Below are positions 32,714-41,971 of a stretch of 64,000 nt of DNA, piece by piece. The notes under the pieces were generated by a model. The model had not been told where the DNA came from. It worked only from the letters and a program-made list of their open reading frames with translations, and searched no databases. The position numbers and the translations under genes were made by a program. The stretch comes from UBA2336 sp964419145. GTDB lineage: Bacteria > Bacteroidota > Bacteroidia > Cytophagales > Cyclobacteriaceae. The number at the start of each line of letters is the position of its first letter. The first letter of the stretch is position 1. The stretch is from positions 178,225 to 242,224 of the forward strand of contig CAYQOM010000006.1 of assembly GCA_964419145.1 (NCBI GenBank), written 5' to 3'.

Positions 32714-33340
32714 ATGGCAGAGGTAATTCCTAAAAACAAGGGCACAAAGCAGCTATTTAAAAACCCAATTTTAGAAAGATTAACCCGGACGCACATTTCC
32801 GTTCCGATTACTATCTTTTTTGTTTATGCTGGCGCACTGCTTTATTGGAGCGTTGTTAATACTTCATTAAGTCCGGTGTTAACGATTACACTCTTTTTTG
32901 CCGGTTGGCTGGTTTTTACATGGGTGGAATACAACGTACACCGCTATTTGTTTCACATGGCTACCTACACCAAGGCGCGTGAAAAGTTTCAATACACCAT
33001 GCACGGTGTGCATCATGAATTTCCGAAAGACAAAGACCGGCTGGCGATGCCTCCACTTTTAAGTGTAACCGTATCCACCATTTTATTACTCCTGCTCAGG
33101 TTAGTAATGGGTGATTTCGTTTTTGCTTTCTTACCTGGCTTCCTGGTGGGTTACGCGTGTTACCTTGGTGTACACTACATGGTGCATGCTTACCAGCCTC
33201 CTAAAAATTTTTTGAAAGCCCTTTGGGTAAACCATGGTATCCATCATTATAAAGATGGTGAAATCATTTTTGGCGTCTCCTCACCGTTATGGGATTACAT
33301 CTATGGCACCATGCGTGATAAGACAAAATCAGTGGCTTGA
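32714..33340 (+). CDS. Fatty acid 2-hydroxylase/sterol desaturase family membrane protein
   Basis: A 208-residue di-iron membrane hydroxylase. The eight-His motif is visible in three blocks: HRYLFH, HGVHH and HYMVHAY...NHGIHH. Four membrane segments surround them (ITIFFVYAGALLYWSVV, ITLFFAGWLVFTWVEY, SVTVSTILLLLLRLV, FLVGYACYLGVHY). The order and spacing fit fatty acid 2-hydroxylases acting on sphingolipid- or sulfonolipid-like acyl chains, abundant in Cytophagales. The lipid substrate is inferred. A bidirectional terminator follows. Confidence 0.9.
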   Translation: MAEVIPKNKGTKQLFKNPILERLTRTHISVPITIFFVYAGALLYWSVVNTSLSPVLTITLFFAGWLVFTWVEYNVHRYLFHMATYTKAREKFQYTMHGVHHEFPKDKDRLAMPPLLSVTVSTILLLLLRLVMGDFVFAFLPGFLVGYACYLGVHYMVHAYQPPKNFLKALWVNHGIHHYKDGEIIFGVSSPLWDYIYGTMRDKTKSVA

Positions 33341-33364
33341 TAAGCTGAGCATGAATCAAAATAA

Positions 33365-33391
33365 AAAACCCCGCCATTAAGACGGGGTTTT
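33365..33391. terminator. Bidirectional terminator between the hydroxylase and eno genes
   Basis: AAAACCCCG (33365-33373) and CGGGGTTTT (33383-33391) are exact inverse complements around a nine-base loop, with A- and T-runs outside each arm. It serves the hydroxylase gene on the plus strand and the eno gene on the minus strand. Confidence 0.9.
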
Positions 33392-33413
33392 ATTTTATGT
33401 GCTGCGTTCTCGA

Positions 33414-34691
33414 TCACATCTTCTTACCCGGGAAGTAAGCCACCTCGCCCAATTCCTCTTCAATGCGAATCAGTTGATTATATTTTGCCATCCGATCAGA
33501 ACGTGAAGCTGAACCAGTTTTAATCTGACCGGTGTTCAAGGCAACCGCCAAATCAGCTATGGTGCTGTCCTCTGTTTCACCCGAACGGTGCGACATCACG
33601 CTTTTATAGGCATTGCGTTTAGCCAGGTTAACCGCATCAATCGTTTCAGTAAGCGAACCGATTTGGTTTACCTTAATCAGGATGGCGTTTCCTACTCCTT
33701 CATCTATTCCCTTTTGCAGACGCTTAACGTTGGTTACAAATAAATCATCACCAACAAGCTGAACCTTATCTCCGATCTTTTCTGTCAGCGCTTTCCATCC
33801 TGCCCAGTCATCCTCGGCCATACCGTCCTCCAAAGAAATGATTGGATATTTCTTAGCCCAGTTCGTCCAGTACTCGGCCATTTCCAATGGCTTCAATTTC
33901 TTACCAGATGATTTTTTGAAGTGATAAACTTTTGCCTTGCTGTCATAGAATTCAGAAGCAGCCGGATCAAGCGCGATGAAAATGTCAGAGCCGGGTTTAT
34001 AGCCAGCCTTTTCAATAGCTTTCAATACCACTTCAATGGCTTCTTCGTTTGATTTGATGTTTGGAGCAAAACCACCTTCATCACCCACGTTTGTAGAAAG
34101 TCCTTTATCGTGCAACACCTTTTTCAGGGTATGAAAAACTTCCGCACCCATCTGCAACGCTTCAGAAAATGTATTCGCACCCACAGGCATCACCATAAAT
34201 TCCTGAAAATCGATGGCGTTGTCGGCATGACTTCCACCATTTAAAATGTTCATCATCGGAACAGGTAATGTATTGGCATTTACCCCACCGATATACCGAT
34301 ACAGGGGCAGACCCGCTTCCATGGCGGCTGCTTTTGCAATAGCGAGTGATACACCTAAAATTGCATTTGCGCCCATTTTGCCTTTATTGGCAGTGCCATC
34401 CAGCTCAAGCATAATTTTATCCAACAGGTTTTGCTCGAACACGGAAAAGCCAACCACTTCAGTTGTAATTTTAGTGTTGACATTATCAACGGCTTTCAAT
34501 ACGCCCTTGCCCAGGTATTTCTTTTTGTCGCCATCACGGAGCTCAACAGCTTCATGTGTTCCGGTAGAAGCACCGGATGGAACTGCCGCACGACCGTACG
34601 CACCGCTGCTGGTTACAACATCAACTTCAACAGTAGGGTTACCACGGCTATCCAAAATCTGGCGGGCGTGAACGCTTTCAATCAATGACAT
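33414..34691 (-). CDS. eno: Enolase
   Basis: Converts 2-phosphoglycerate to phosphoenolpyruvate. The 425 residues match the family and include HARQILDSRGNPTVEVDV, SGASTGTHEAVELRDGDK and the C-terminal signature MSHRSGETEDSTIADLAVAL. Metal ligands occur in LEDGMAEDDW and VGDDLFVTN. It lies 29 bases downstream of carA on the same strand and ends at the bidirectional terminator at 33365-33391. Confidence 0.98.
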   Translation of the reverse strand: MSLIESVHARQILDSRGNPTVEVDVVTSSGAYGRAAVPSGASTGTHEAVELRDGDKKKYLGKGVLKAVDNVNTKITTEVVGFSVFEQNLLDKIMLELDGTANKGKMGANAILGVSLAIAKAAAMEAGLPLYRYIGGVNANTLPVPMMNILNGGSHADNAIDFQEFMVMPVGANTFSEALQMGAEVFHTLKKVLHDKGLSTNVGDEGGFAPNIKSNEEAIEVVLKAIEKAGYKPGSDIFIALDPAASEFYDSKAKVYHFKKSSGKKLKPLEMAEYWTNWAKKYPIISLEDGMAEDDWAGWKALTEKIGDKVQLVGDDLFVTNVKRLQKGIDEGVGNAILIKVNQIGSLTETIDAVNLAKRNAYKSVMSHRSGETEDSTIADLAVALNTGQIKTGSASRSDRMAKYNQLIRIEEELGEVAYFPGKKM

Positions 34692-34720
34692 AGGTTAATG
34701 GATTTATGATTAGATTCTGA

Positions 34721-35830
34721 TTACTTACTTACTGTGCTCAATTGTTCTTCGCGGATCATCGCTACAAACTCATCGAACAAGTAGCGGGAGTCATGAGGTC
34801 CTGGTGAAGCCTCAGGATGATACTGCACTGAAAATGCTTTTTTATCTTTTACCCGAATACCCATGATCGTATTATCATTCAAGTGAACGTGCGTTACCTC
34901 AACATTTGCATTTCCTTCAATATCCTTTTCACTTACGGCAAAGCCGTGATTTTGCGAAGTCATTTCACCCAATCCGGTGATCAGGTTCTTTACCGGGTGA
35001 TTCAACCCGCGGTGACCGTGGTGCATTTTGTATGTAGAGATGCCATTCGCCAGGGCAAGCAATTGATGCCCGAGACAAATACCAAAAGTGGGTTTACCAG
35101 TCTCTAAAATCTGCTTTACCGTTTTAACAGCATACTCCATCACAGCAGGATCACCAGGGCCATTCGAGAGAAAGTAACCGTTCGGTTCCCATGCTTCCAA
35201 CACATCAAACGAAGTTTTGGCCGGAAATACCTTTATGAAACAACCGCGGTCAGCCAGGTTGGTGAGGATGCTTTTCTTTATTCCAAAATCCAAAGCCGCT
35301 ACCCGGAAAGGCGCATCCTCATTTCCAATTGTATATTCCTTTTTGGTGGTAACCACAGAAGAAAGCTCAAGGCCGTTCATAGACGGAACATTCTTAATCT
35401 CCTTCTTCATTTCATCCGGTGAAAGCTCCGATGAGATAAGGGCATTCATGGCACCTTTACTACGGATATACCGCACCAGCATGCGGGTATCCACCTGCGC
35501 TATGCCGGTAATACCATGCTTCTCCAGGTAGTCCTGCAAACTTTGGTTGGATGTTTTACGGCTGAATTCCTGTGAGAATTCATTAACAACCAGTCCGCTT
35601 ATTTTCGGGGTTTCGGATTCCTGCTCCGTGTCAACCGTTCCATAGTTTCCGATGTGGGCAGTGGTGTTGACGATAATCTGACCGAAATATGACGGATCCG
35701 TATAGATCTCCTGGTACCCGGTCATGCCCGTGTTAAAACAGATTTCGCCACCGGTAGTACCCGGCTTTCCAATCAGGATGCCTTCCAGCAGAAGACCATC
35801 TTCCAATAATAAGTAGGCTTTTTTACTCAC
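34721..35830 (-). CDS. carA: Carbamoyl-phosphate synthase small subunit
   Basis: The glutaminase subunit supplies ammonia to CarB for carbamoyl phosphate, used for arginine and pyrimidines. Of 369 residues, the N-terminal part begins SKKAYLLLEDG and GETGMTGYQEIYTDPSY-like blocks follow. The class I amidotransferase triad is in FGICLGHQLLAL (Cys) and YHPEASPGPHD (His, Glu). The GTG at 35830 fits the family start; a TTG 60 bases upstream is in frame, but a TATTTTTG box (35848-35855) lies between them, so the shorter form is favoured. carB is not in this window. Confidence 0.95.
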   Translation of the reverse strand: MSKKAYLLLEDGLLLEGILIGKPGTTGGEICFNTGMTGYQEIYTDPSYFGQIIVNTTAHIGNYGTVDTEQESETPKISGLVVNEFSQEFSRKTSNQSLQDYLEKHGITGIAQVDTRMLVRYIRSKGAMNALISSELSPDEMKKEIKNVPSMNGLELSSVVTTKKEYTIGNEDAPFRVAALDFGIKKSILTNLADRGCFIKVFPAKTSFDVLEAWEPNGYFLSNGPGDPAVMEYAVKTVKQILETGKPTFGICLGHQLLALANGISTYKMHHGHRGLNHPVKNLITGLGEMTSQNHGFAVSEKDIEGNANVEVTHVHLNDNTIMGIRVKDKKAFSVQYHPEASPGPHDSRYLFDEFVAMIREEQLSTVSK

Positions 35831-35847
35831 GTGATTTAGTGGTTTTA

Positions 35848-35855
35848 CAAAAATA
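35848..35855 (-). promoter_or_regulatory. Candidate -7 box for carA (TATTTTTG)
   Basis: On the minus strand TATTTTTG matches TAnnTTTG and ends 17 bases before the GTG at 35830. No TTTG is found 19 bases upstream, so the -33 side is unsupported. It implies a short leader and supports the GTG start. Confidence 0.4.
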
Positions 35856-35943
35856 ACTTCAAAGTGTAAATCGGAAGGCGAAACGTTCAACTTTTTCGCC
35901 TCAAACGTTTTAAACGCTCAGGATCAACTTTTTAATCAATAAA

Positions 35944-35972
35944 AAAGGGATTGAATTAGCTTCAATCCCTTT
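35944..35972 (-). terminator. Intrinsic terminator of the ribosomal protein operon
   Basis: AAAGGGATTGAA (35944-35955) and TTCAATCCCTTT (35961-35972) pair perfectly over 12 bp around a five-base loop. On the minus strand the stem is followed by a run of T. It lies 24 bases after the rplQ stop and separates the ribosomal operon from carA-eno. Confidence 0.9.
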
Positions 35973-35995
35973 CGATATAGTTTCCGGATGCTTCA

Positions 35996-36541
35996 CTACC
36001 CTTCTTTTTCCTCGCTATCAGCATCCGCTTTCTTTGAACGCTTCTTGGCAGGCTTTTCAGCCTTTTCCTCAACAGCTGCCTCAGCTACAACCTCAGCACC
36101 TTCAGCTTTCTTGCCCTTAGTGGCTGTACGGCTTCTGCGGGTCTTAGCCTTTTTAACTGCGCCTTCCTTCTTATAGATGTCGTTGAAATCTACCAGTTCA
36201 ATCAGGCACATTTCAGCATTATCGCCCAAGCGAACATCGCCCATTTTAATGATGCGGGTATACCCACCCGGACGCTCAGCTGTTCTTGACGCCACGGTAC
36301 CGAACAACTCTTTTACAGACTCCTTATTTTGGAGGTAAGAGAATACCGTTCTGCGTGAATGCATGGTGTCATTCTTGGCCTTGGTAATCAAGGGCTCAAC
36401 ATACTTGCGCAGTGCCTTGGCTTTAGCCACTGTAGTGGTAATGCGCTTGCTAAGAATGAGCGAAGAGGCCATGTTCGACAGCAATGCGCTGCGGTGACTG
36501 GCGGTTCTTCCCAAATGATTTACTTTCTTACCGTGTCTCAT
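35996..36541 (-). CDS. rplQ: 50S ribosomal protein L17, with long charged C-terminal tail
   Basis: A 181-residue L17. The first 120 residues are the usual domain (MRHGKKVNHLGR, RITTTVAKAKALRKYVEPLI). The remaining 60 residues are an alternating Lys/Glu/Ala tail (KAKTRRSRTATKGKK, then EKAEKPAKKRSKK), longer than the roughly 120-residue protein of many bacteria but common in Bacteroidota. It is the last gene of the operon, five bases after rpoA. Confidence 0.97.
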   Translation of the reverse strand: MRHGKKVNHLGRTASHRSALLSNMASSLILSKRITTTVAKAKALRKYVEPLITKAKNDTMHSRRTVFSYLQNKESVKELFGTVASRTAERPGGYTRIIKMGDVRLGDNAEMCLIELVDFNDIYKKEGAVKKAKTRRSRTATKGKKAEGAEVVAEAAVEEKAEKPAKKRSKKADADSEEKEG

Positions 36542-36546
36542 TTCTA

Positions 36547-37536
36547 TTAATCTTCTTCCAGTTTATACTTAACCAGGTCCATACCGAAGGTAAGGCCCTT
36601 TTCGGCAACCAGTTGTTCCAATTCAGCCAGCGACTTCTTACCGAAGTTTCTGAACTTCATCATATCAGAGATTTCAAGCTCTACCAGGTCACCCAGTGTT
36701 TTCACATCAGCAGCCTTGAGGCAGTTGTACGCACGTACAGACAGATCAAGATCGTGAAGCGGGGTTTTCAACAGCTTGCGCATGTGCAACAATTCTTCAT
36801 CAACCTGCTCAACTTCTGCATCCTTTCCGGTTTCAAGCTCCATTGATTTATCCGAGAATAAGGCGAAATGCTTGATCAGGATGTAAGCTGCACCTTCCAA
36901 TGCTTTCTCAGGGTGGATAGAACCGTCTGTTTGAATTTCAAGAACCAACTTTTCGTAGTCAGTCTTTTGCTCTACACGGGTATTCTCTACGCTAAACTTC
37001 ACGTTCTTAATAGGGGTGAAGATGGCATCGATGGGAATAAATCCGAAAACCTGTTCGGTTGGTTTATTTTCTTCTGCCGGAAGGTAGCCTCTGCCCTTTT
37101 CAATTGTCAATTCAATTTCAAAGTTTGCTGACTCATCCAGGTTACAGATAACATGATCAGGGTTCAGCACTTCAAAAGCTGAAGTGAACTTGGTAATGTC
37201 ACCTGCTTTGAATTGCTTCTGCTTCTTGATGTTGATAGTAACTTTAGTATCGAAACCATCAGTCACCTTCTTAAAGCGAACCATTTTCAGGTTCAAGATG
37301 ATTTCTGCCACATCTTCCACAACGCCTTCGATGGTGGAGAACTCGTGCAATACACCAGGGATTTTAATACCGGTGATTGCATAACCTTCCAATGAAGACA
37401 ACAGAATTCTGCGCAGAGCATTACCAATGGTAACACCGTAGCCCTTTTCCAACGGCTTAAAGGTGAAGGTGCCGTGAAAATCATCGGCCTTTTCCATTAC
37501 AACTTTATCCGGGATCTGAAATGCTAGTATTGACAT
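36547..37536 (-). CDS. rpoA: RNA polymerase alpha subunit
   Basis: A 329-residue alpha subunit. The N-terminal domain has RRILLSSLEGYAITGIKIPG for assembly. The C-terminal domain (from about 245) has LDLSVRAYNCLKAADVKTLG and NFGKKSLAELEQL for promoter and activator contacts. It lies between rpsD and rplQ, the standard alpha-operon position. Confidence 0.98.
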   Translation of the reverse strand: MSILAFQIPDKVVMEKADDFHGTFTFKPLEKGYGVTIGNALRRILLSSLEGYAITGIKIPGVLHEFSTIEGVVEDVAEIILNLKMVRFKKVTDGFDTKVTINIKKQKQFKAGDITKFTSAFEVLNPDHVICNLDESANFEIELTIEKGRGYLPAEENKPTEQVFGFIPIDAIFTPIKNVKFSVENTRVEQKTDYEKLVLEIQTDGSIHPEKALEGAAYILIKHFALFSDKSMELETGKDAEVEQVDEELLHMRKLLKTPLHDLDLSVRAYNCLKAADVKTLGDLVELEISDMMKFRNFGKKSLAELEQLVAEKGLTFGMDLVKYKLEED

Positions 37537-37561
37537 AATGCGTTCTGATTAATGGTTAGAA

Positions 37562-38167
37562 TTACTTCGAGTACAATTCAACGATCAACTGCTCATTGAT
37601 GTTCTCGGGGATATCCTGACGAACCGGAATGTGAATAAGTTTTCCTTCCAGCTCCGAACCATCCCACTCCAGCCAAGGATATTTTTTAACACCCTGGATA
37701 GACAAGCTATTTGTAATGGATTCCAAAGACTTTGATTTCTCGCGAACGGCCACTTTATCGCCAGCACGCAACGTAAATGACGGAATGTTTACCACTTCAC
37801 CATTCACCAGGATATGCTTATGCGACACCAATTGACGCGCGGCACGTCTTGTAGGCGCAATGCCCAAACGATATACGGTATTGTCCAAACGAGCCTCCAG
37901 CAATTGAAGGAGAACCTCACCGGTAATACCTTTCTTCCGGGACGCTTTATCGAACAACTTCGCAAACTGACGTTCCAGCAAGCCATAGATATACTTCGCC
38001 TTCTGCTTTTCAGCTAATTGCGTAGCATATTCCGATTGCTTTCTTTTTTTACCGCGACCGTGCATACCGGGCGCATAGTTCTTCTTTTGGATAGCCTTAT
38101 TATCTCCTAAGATAGGCTCTCCAAATCGTCTTGAAATTCTGGCTTTTGGGCCTGTGTATCTTGCCAT
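37562..38167 (-). CDS. rpsD: 30S ribosomal protein S4
   Basis: A 201-residue S4 that nucleates 16S rRNA folding. It begins MARYTGPKARISRRFGEPI and holds the S4 RNA-binding domain (LDNTVYRLGIAPTRRAARQL, VSHKHILVNGEVV). No zinc cysteines are present in the N-terminus. Known family members autoregulate the alpha operon in E. coli; whether this occurs here is unknown. Gap to rpoA is 25 bases. Confidence 0.98.
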   Translation of the reverse strand: MARYTGPKARISRRFGEPILGDNKAIQKKNYAPGMHGRGKKRKQSEYATQLAEKQKAKYIYGLLERQFAKLFDKASRKKGITGEVLLQLLEARLDNTVYRLGIAPTRRAARQLVSHKHILVNGEVVNIPSFTLRAGDKVAVREKSKSLESITNSLSIQGVKKYPWLEWDGSELEGKLIHIPVRQDIPENINEQLIVELYSK

Positions 38168-38192
38168 GTTACTTTATTCTCAATAGTTCGAA

Positions 38193-38588
38193 TTATACTC
38201 TTCTCTTCTTGGGCGGACGGCATCCGTTGTGCGGAAGTGGCGTCATATCCTTGATCGAAGTAATCTCAATTCCAGCAATCTGAATGGTACGGATAGCCGA
38301 CTCGCGTCCGGCACCTGGACCTTTCACAAATACTTCAACCTTACGCAAGCCAAGTTCAAAGGCACGTGAAGCACAATCCTGCGCAGCTACCTGTGCAGCA
38401 TACGGGGTGTTTTTCTTGGAACCTTTGAAGCCCATTTTACCGGCTGAAGACCAGGTAATAACCTGACCGGTTGAGTTGGTCATGGAAATTACGATGTTGT
38501 TAAACGTAGCGTGAATATGGGCCTGACCCATAGCTTCAACCTGTACTACGCGCTTCTTGGCTTTATCTTTTCTCTTTTCTGAGGACAT
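38193..38588 (-). CDS. rpsK: 30S ribosomal protein S11
   Basis: A 131-residue S11, platform protein of the small subunit. Signature blocks are HIHATFNNIVISMTN, GKMGFKGSKKNTPYAAQ and the conserved end PLPHNGCRPPKKRRV. It lies between rpsM (30 bases) and rpsD (25 bases). Confidence 0.98.
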   Translation of the reverse strand: MSSEKRKDKAKKRVVQVEAMGQAHIHATFNNIVISMTNSTGQVITWSSAGKMGFKGSKKNTPYAAQVAAQDCASRAFELGLRKVEVFVKGPGAGRESAIRTIQIAGIEITSIKDMTPLPHNGCRPPKKRRV

Positions 38589-38618
38589 TACTCTTGCTTA
38601 TTTATATCCTGTCAATGA

Positions 38619-38999
38619 TTATCCTTTCGTAGCCTTCTTCTTGTTCGCTACAGTCTTACGCTTTCCTTTACGGGTACGGGCGTTGTTCTTGGTTGTCTGA
38701 CCACGCACCGGCAGTCCCTTACGATGGCGGAGGCCGCGGTAGCAGCCAATGTCCATGAGACGCTTGATGCTCAACTGCACTTCTGAACGCAACGCACCTT
38801 CAACACGAATGACTTCGGAGATGATGGAACGAATTGCATTTGACTCTTCGTCCGTCCAGTCTTTCGCTTTCTTACTCCAGTCTACACCGGCATTGGTTAA
38901 GATTTTCTGTGCGGTTCTTCTGCCAATACCATAGATGTACGTGAGGCTAATCTCGCCTCGCTTGTTATCTGGAATATCAACACCTTGTATCCTTGCCAT
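38619..38999 (-). CDS. rpsM: 30S ribosomal protein S13
   Basis: A 126-residue S13 of the 30S head. It starts MARIQGVDIPDNKRGEISL, contains YIYGIGRRTAQKIL and ends with the rRNA-binding RGLRHRKGLPVRGQTTKNN and a basic tail. The tail after ARTRKGKRKTV is somewhat extended. Confidence 0.98.
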   Translation of the reverse strand: MARIQGVDIPDNKRGEISLTYIYGIGRRTAQKILTNAGVDWSKKAKDWTDEESNAIRSIISEVIRVEGALRSEVQLSIKRLMDIGCYRGLRHRKGLPVRGQTTKNNARTRKGKRKTVANKKKATKG

Positions 39000-39041
39000 G
39001 TTGTTTTATTATCAGTTTCTGTTCAAAATCTCAATTAAAGA

Positions 39042-39158
39042 TTAACCCTGTCTTTGCTTGTAACGAGGGTTCTTCTTGTTAATCACATACAATTTGCCCT
39101 TACGTCTGATGATCTTACAATCAGCGCTGCGCTTTTTTATGGATGCTTTTACTTTCAT
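39042..39158 (-). CDS. rpmJ: 50S ribosomal protein L36 (zinc-free form)
   Basis: A 38-residue L36 between infA and rpsM, starting MKVKASIKKRSADCK and ending NKKNPRYKQRQG. Only one of the usual zinc-ligand cysteines remains (Cys14), so this is the C-minus type that does not bind zinc. The ATG is at 39156-39158 and the TAA stop at 39042-39044. Confidence 0.95.
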   Translation of the reverse strand: MKVKASIKKRSADCKIIRRKGKLYVINKKNPRYKQRQG

Positions 39159-39196
39159 TTCCCTAATCGTTTGTGAGACCTTTTTGCTCGTCTCTC

Positions 39197-39415
39197 TTAT
39201 TTATATCTAAACACAATTCTTCCTTTTGTCAAATCGTAAGGCGACATCTCCAACCTTACTTTATCACCGGGCAAGATCCGGATGTAGTGCATCCGCATTT
39301 TACCTGATATGTGTGCCAACACTTCGTGGCCGTTTTCCAACTGAACACGAAACATGGCATTTGATAACGCTTCTGTTATCGTTCCATCCTGTTCTATCGA
39401 CTTCTGCTTCGCCAC
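39197..39415 (-). CDS. infA: Translation initiation factor IF-1
   Basis: A 72-residue OB-fold factor that blocks the ribosomal A site during initiation. It begins MAKQKSIEQDGTITEALSNA and has the conserved HISGKMRMHYIRILPGDKV and the end KGRIVFRYK. Its start overlaps the end of map by 22 bases. Confidence 0.98.
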   Translation of the reverse strand: MAKQKSIEQDGTITEALSNAMFRVQLENGHEVLAHISGKMRMHYIRILPGDKVRLEMSPYDLTKGRIVFRYK

Positions 39416-40191
39416 TTAAATGAATAATTTTCTTCTATATACTTATGTGTAGTTAACACTTCAGTTTTTTCCTTTTTTATGGCCACCATATGCTCAAAAT
39501 GAGCGGATGGCCTTCTGTCGGCTGTGCGTATTGTCCATCCATCCCGCTCCTGAACCACATTTCGTGTGCCCTGGTTAATCATGGGTTCAATCGCGAACAC
39601 CATTCCGGGAACCAACTTCACTCCCTTACCCCGCTTTCCGTAGTTCGGCACTTCCGGATCTTCGTGCAGGTTTTTACCTACACCATGGCCAACCAACTCG
39701 CGAACTACTCCATAACCAAAACTCTCCACGTAACTTTGAATGGCGTGGCTCACATCACCCATCCGGTTACCGGCCTTAGCCTGTTCAATACCCCGGTAGA
39801 GCGATTCGTAGGTTCTTTCCAACAGCAACAAAGTTTCCTGCTTTACACCTTCCAATGGATAGGTATAAGCCGAGTCGATGTGATAACCTTTGTAATAAAC
39901 TCCGCAGTCAACAGCAATAATGTCTGCTTCCCGCAGTTCGTAGTTACCTGGAAATCCATGAACCACAACTTCGTTCACTGAAATACAAAGTGAAGCCGGA
40001 AAGCTGCCATTGTAATTCTTGAAGGATGGTACTCCTCCATGATCACGGATAAACTCTTCCGCCACTTTGTCTAACGAGGATGTTTTAACTCCCGGTTTTA
40101 CGAGCCGGGCCACTTCACCATGAGCTTTGCCCAAAATCTGGGCGCCCTCTTTGATGATTTCTATTTCCTCGTCAGTCTTTAAGTGAACCAT
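39394..40191 (-). CDS. map: Methionine aminopeptidase, type I
   Basis: Removes the N-terminal methionine from nascent proteins. The 265 residues carry the five metal ligands of the pita-bread fold: DCGVYYKGYHIDSAYTY (two Asp), GHGVGKNLHEDP (His), FAIEPMIN (Glu) and SAHFEHMVAI (Glu). It lies between secY (seven bases) and infA, as in many bacteria, but adk, which is often found beside it, is not here. Confidence 0.97.
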   Translation of the reverse strand: MVHLKTDEEIEIIKEGAQILGKAHGEVARLVKPGVKTSSLDKVAEEFIRDHGGVPSFKNYNGSFPASLCISVNEVVVHGFPGNYELREADIIAVDCGVYYKGYHIDSAYTYPLEGVKQETLLLLERTYESLYRGIEQAKAGNRMGDVSHAIQSYVESFGYGVVRELVGHGVGKNLHEDPEVPNYGKRGKGVKLVPGMVFAIEPMINQGTRNVVQERDGWTIRTADRRPSAHFEHMVAIKKEKTEVLTTHKYIEENYSFKWRSRSR

Positions 40192-40198
40192 CTAGCAC

Positions 40199-41518
40199 TT
40201 AAGCCGCAGCAAATTGAGAACGACCTTTCACACGACCAGACTTCATCATTCCCTCATAGTGGCGCATCAACAGGTAGCTTTCAATTTGCTGTAAGGTGTC
40301 GAGAATAACCCCAACCATAATCAGCAATGAAGTACCACCATAGAATTGCGCAAAATTCTGACCGACACCGGCCCGCACTGCAAACGCAGGAAGGATGGCT
40401 ACGATCACCAGGAACAACGCACCCGGAAGTGTAATTCGTGATAAAACTGTATCAATAAATTCAGCCGTTTGTTTACCAGGCTTAATACCCGGAACAAACC
40501 CACCGTTACGCTTCAGGTTATCTGCGATATCATTTGAGTTAATGGTAATCGCAGTATAAAAGAACGTAAAGATCAAAATCAAAGAACCAAACAGCAGGTT
40601 GTACTGCCACGTGGTAAAATCGGAGAACGTTGAACCAATGTAGGCTCCAATGTCACTATCTCTCCAGATACCGGCCAACAGGGCTGGGATGAACATCAAC
40701 GCTTGCGCGAAAATGATGGGCATTACACCGGCAGAGTTCAGCTTAAGCGGAATGAAATCGCGCTTACCACCATACAATTTATTTCCAATAACCTGTTTGG
40801 CATACTGTATCGGAATTCTACGCGTGGCCTGCGTTAACAAGATCACACCCATTACTACAGCAAACAGGGCAAGTAATTCAATAATAAACAACAACGCGCC
40901 ATCCAACCCACGCTGGTTCACGGCTTCATCAATGATAGCACCTGGGAAACGGGATACGATACCAATCATGATCAACATAGATATACCGTTACCAATACCT
41001 TTGTCGGTGATGCGTTCGCCTAACCACATACAGAACATCGTTCCGGCAATCAGGATAATGATTGAAGATGCATAGAAGAACAATCCCGGATTGGTGATTG
41101 CCTCAGTAGGTATTGTACCACGAATGTATCCGTATGACTGAAAACCCGTAATGAAAATGGTCAATACGCGGGTAATCTGATTTAAACGCTTACGGCCAGA
41201 TTCACCTTCCTTCTGCATTTTCTGGAAGTATGGAACGGCAAATCCCAACAACTGCACAATGATGGAGGCAGAGATGTAGGGCATGATACCCAATGCAAAA
41301 ATGGAAGCCCTGCTGAACGATCCTCCAAGGAACGTGTTCAACAAATCAAAAATACCACCTGATACTGCGTTTTGCTCCAGGATTACCGGATCAACGCCAG
41401 GCAATACAATGAAAGAACCCAGTCTGAAGATGATCAGGAATCCGATGGTATTCAGAATCCGAACCCGCAGGTCTTCAATTGAAAAAATATTCCGTATGGT
41501 GGTAAAGAAACGCTTCAT
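40199..41518 (-). CDS. secY: Preprotein translocase subunit SecY
   Basis: The channel of the Sec translocon, 439 residues with ten membrane helices. Conserved features include the start MKRFFTTIRNIFSIEDLRVR, the plug-region GGSFSRASIFALGIMPYISA, and the cytosolic loops QATRRIPIQYAK and RNGGFVPGIKPGKQTAE. It is two bases downstream of rplO. Confidence 0.98.
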   Translation of the reverse strand: MKRFFTTIRNIFSIEDLRVRILNTIGFLIIFRLGSFIVLPGVDPVILEQNAVSGGIFDLLNTFLGGSFSRASIFALGIMPYISASIIVQLLGFAVPYFQKMQKEGESGRKRLNQITRVLTIFITGFQSYGYIRGTIPTEAITNPGLFFYASSIIILIAGTMFCMWLGERITDKGIGNGISMLIMIGIVSRFPGAIIDEAVNQRGLDGALLFIIELLALFAVVMGVILLTQATRRIPIQYAKQVIGNKLYGGKRDFIPLKLNSAGVMPIIFAQALMFIPALLAGIWRDSDIGAYIGSTFSDFTTWQYNLLFGSLILIFTFFYTAITINSNDIADNLKRNGGFVPGIKPGKQTAEFIDTVLSRITLPGALFLVIVAILPAFAVRAGVGQNFAQFYGGTSLLIMVGVILDTLQQIESYLLMRHYEGMMKSGRVKGRSQFAAA

Positions 41519-41520
41519 TA

Positions 41521-41967
41521 TTATTTCACAGGGGTTGCTGATCCGCCTACTTTCTCAATAGCCTTTACAGCTGTTTCAGAAAAAGCATGAGCCTGAACGT
41601 TCACTTTTGATTTTAATTCTCCTCTTCCAAGGACTTTAATTTTATCTTTTTTACCCACGATACCGTTATCGATGAGCACCTGCAGACTGATGTCGGCAGA
41701 GTTAAGTTTCGCTGACAGGTTTTCAAGAACGTCAAGGTTCACAGCTTTAAAGTAAACTTTGTCATTGTTCTTAAAACCAAACTTGGGAATCCTGCGCTGC
41801 AACGGCATCTGACCTCCCTCGAAACCAAATTTCTTGGAGTAACCAGAGCGGGATTTTGCACCCTTATGACCGCGACCTGCAGTTGTTCCACCTGAGCCCT
41901 GACCACGGCCAAGACGCTTGTTGGTTTTAACGGAACCTTCAGCAGGTTTTAATGTATGTAACTTCAT
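41521..41967 (-). CDS. rplO: 50S ribosomal protein L15
   Basis: A 148-residue L15. The glycine/basic N-terminus (RLGRGQGSGGTTAGRGHKG) inserts into 23S rRNA; MPLQRRIPKFGF follows, and a globular C-terminus ends with the usual GRGELKSKVNVQAHAFSETA block. Four bases separate it from rpmD. Confidence 0.98.
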   Translation of the reverse strand: MKLHTLKPAEGSVKTNKRLGRGQGSGGTTAGRGHKGAKSRSGYSKKFGFEGGQMPLQRRIPKFGFKNNDKVYFKAVNLDVLENLSAKLNSADISLQVLIDNGIVGKKDKIKVLGRGELKSKVNVQAHAFSETAVKAIEKVGGSATPVK

Positions 41968-41971
41968 CGTA

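Noticed and set aside
35831..35890. Longer N-terminus of CarA starting at TTG 35890
   Set aside because: Family members start at the SKKAYLLLEDG region, and the likely -7 box at 35848-35855 would lie inside this extension.
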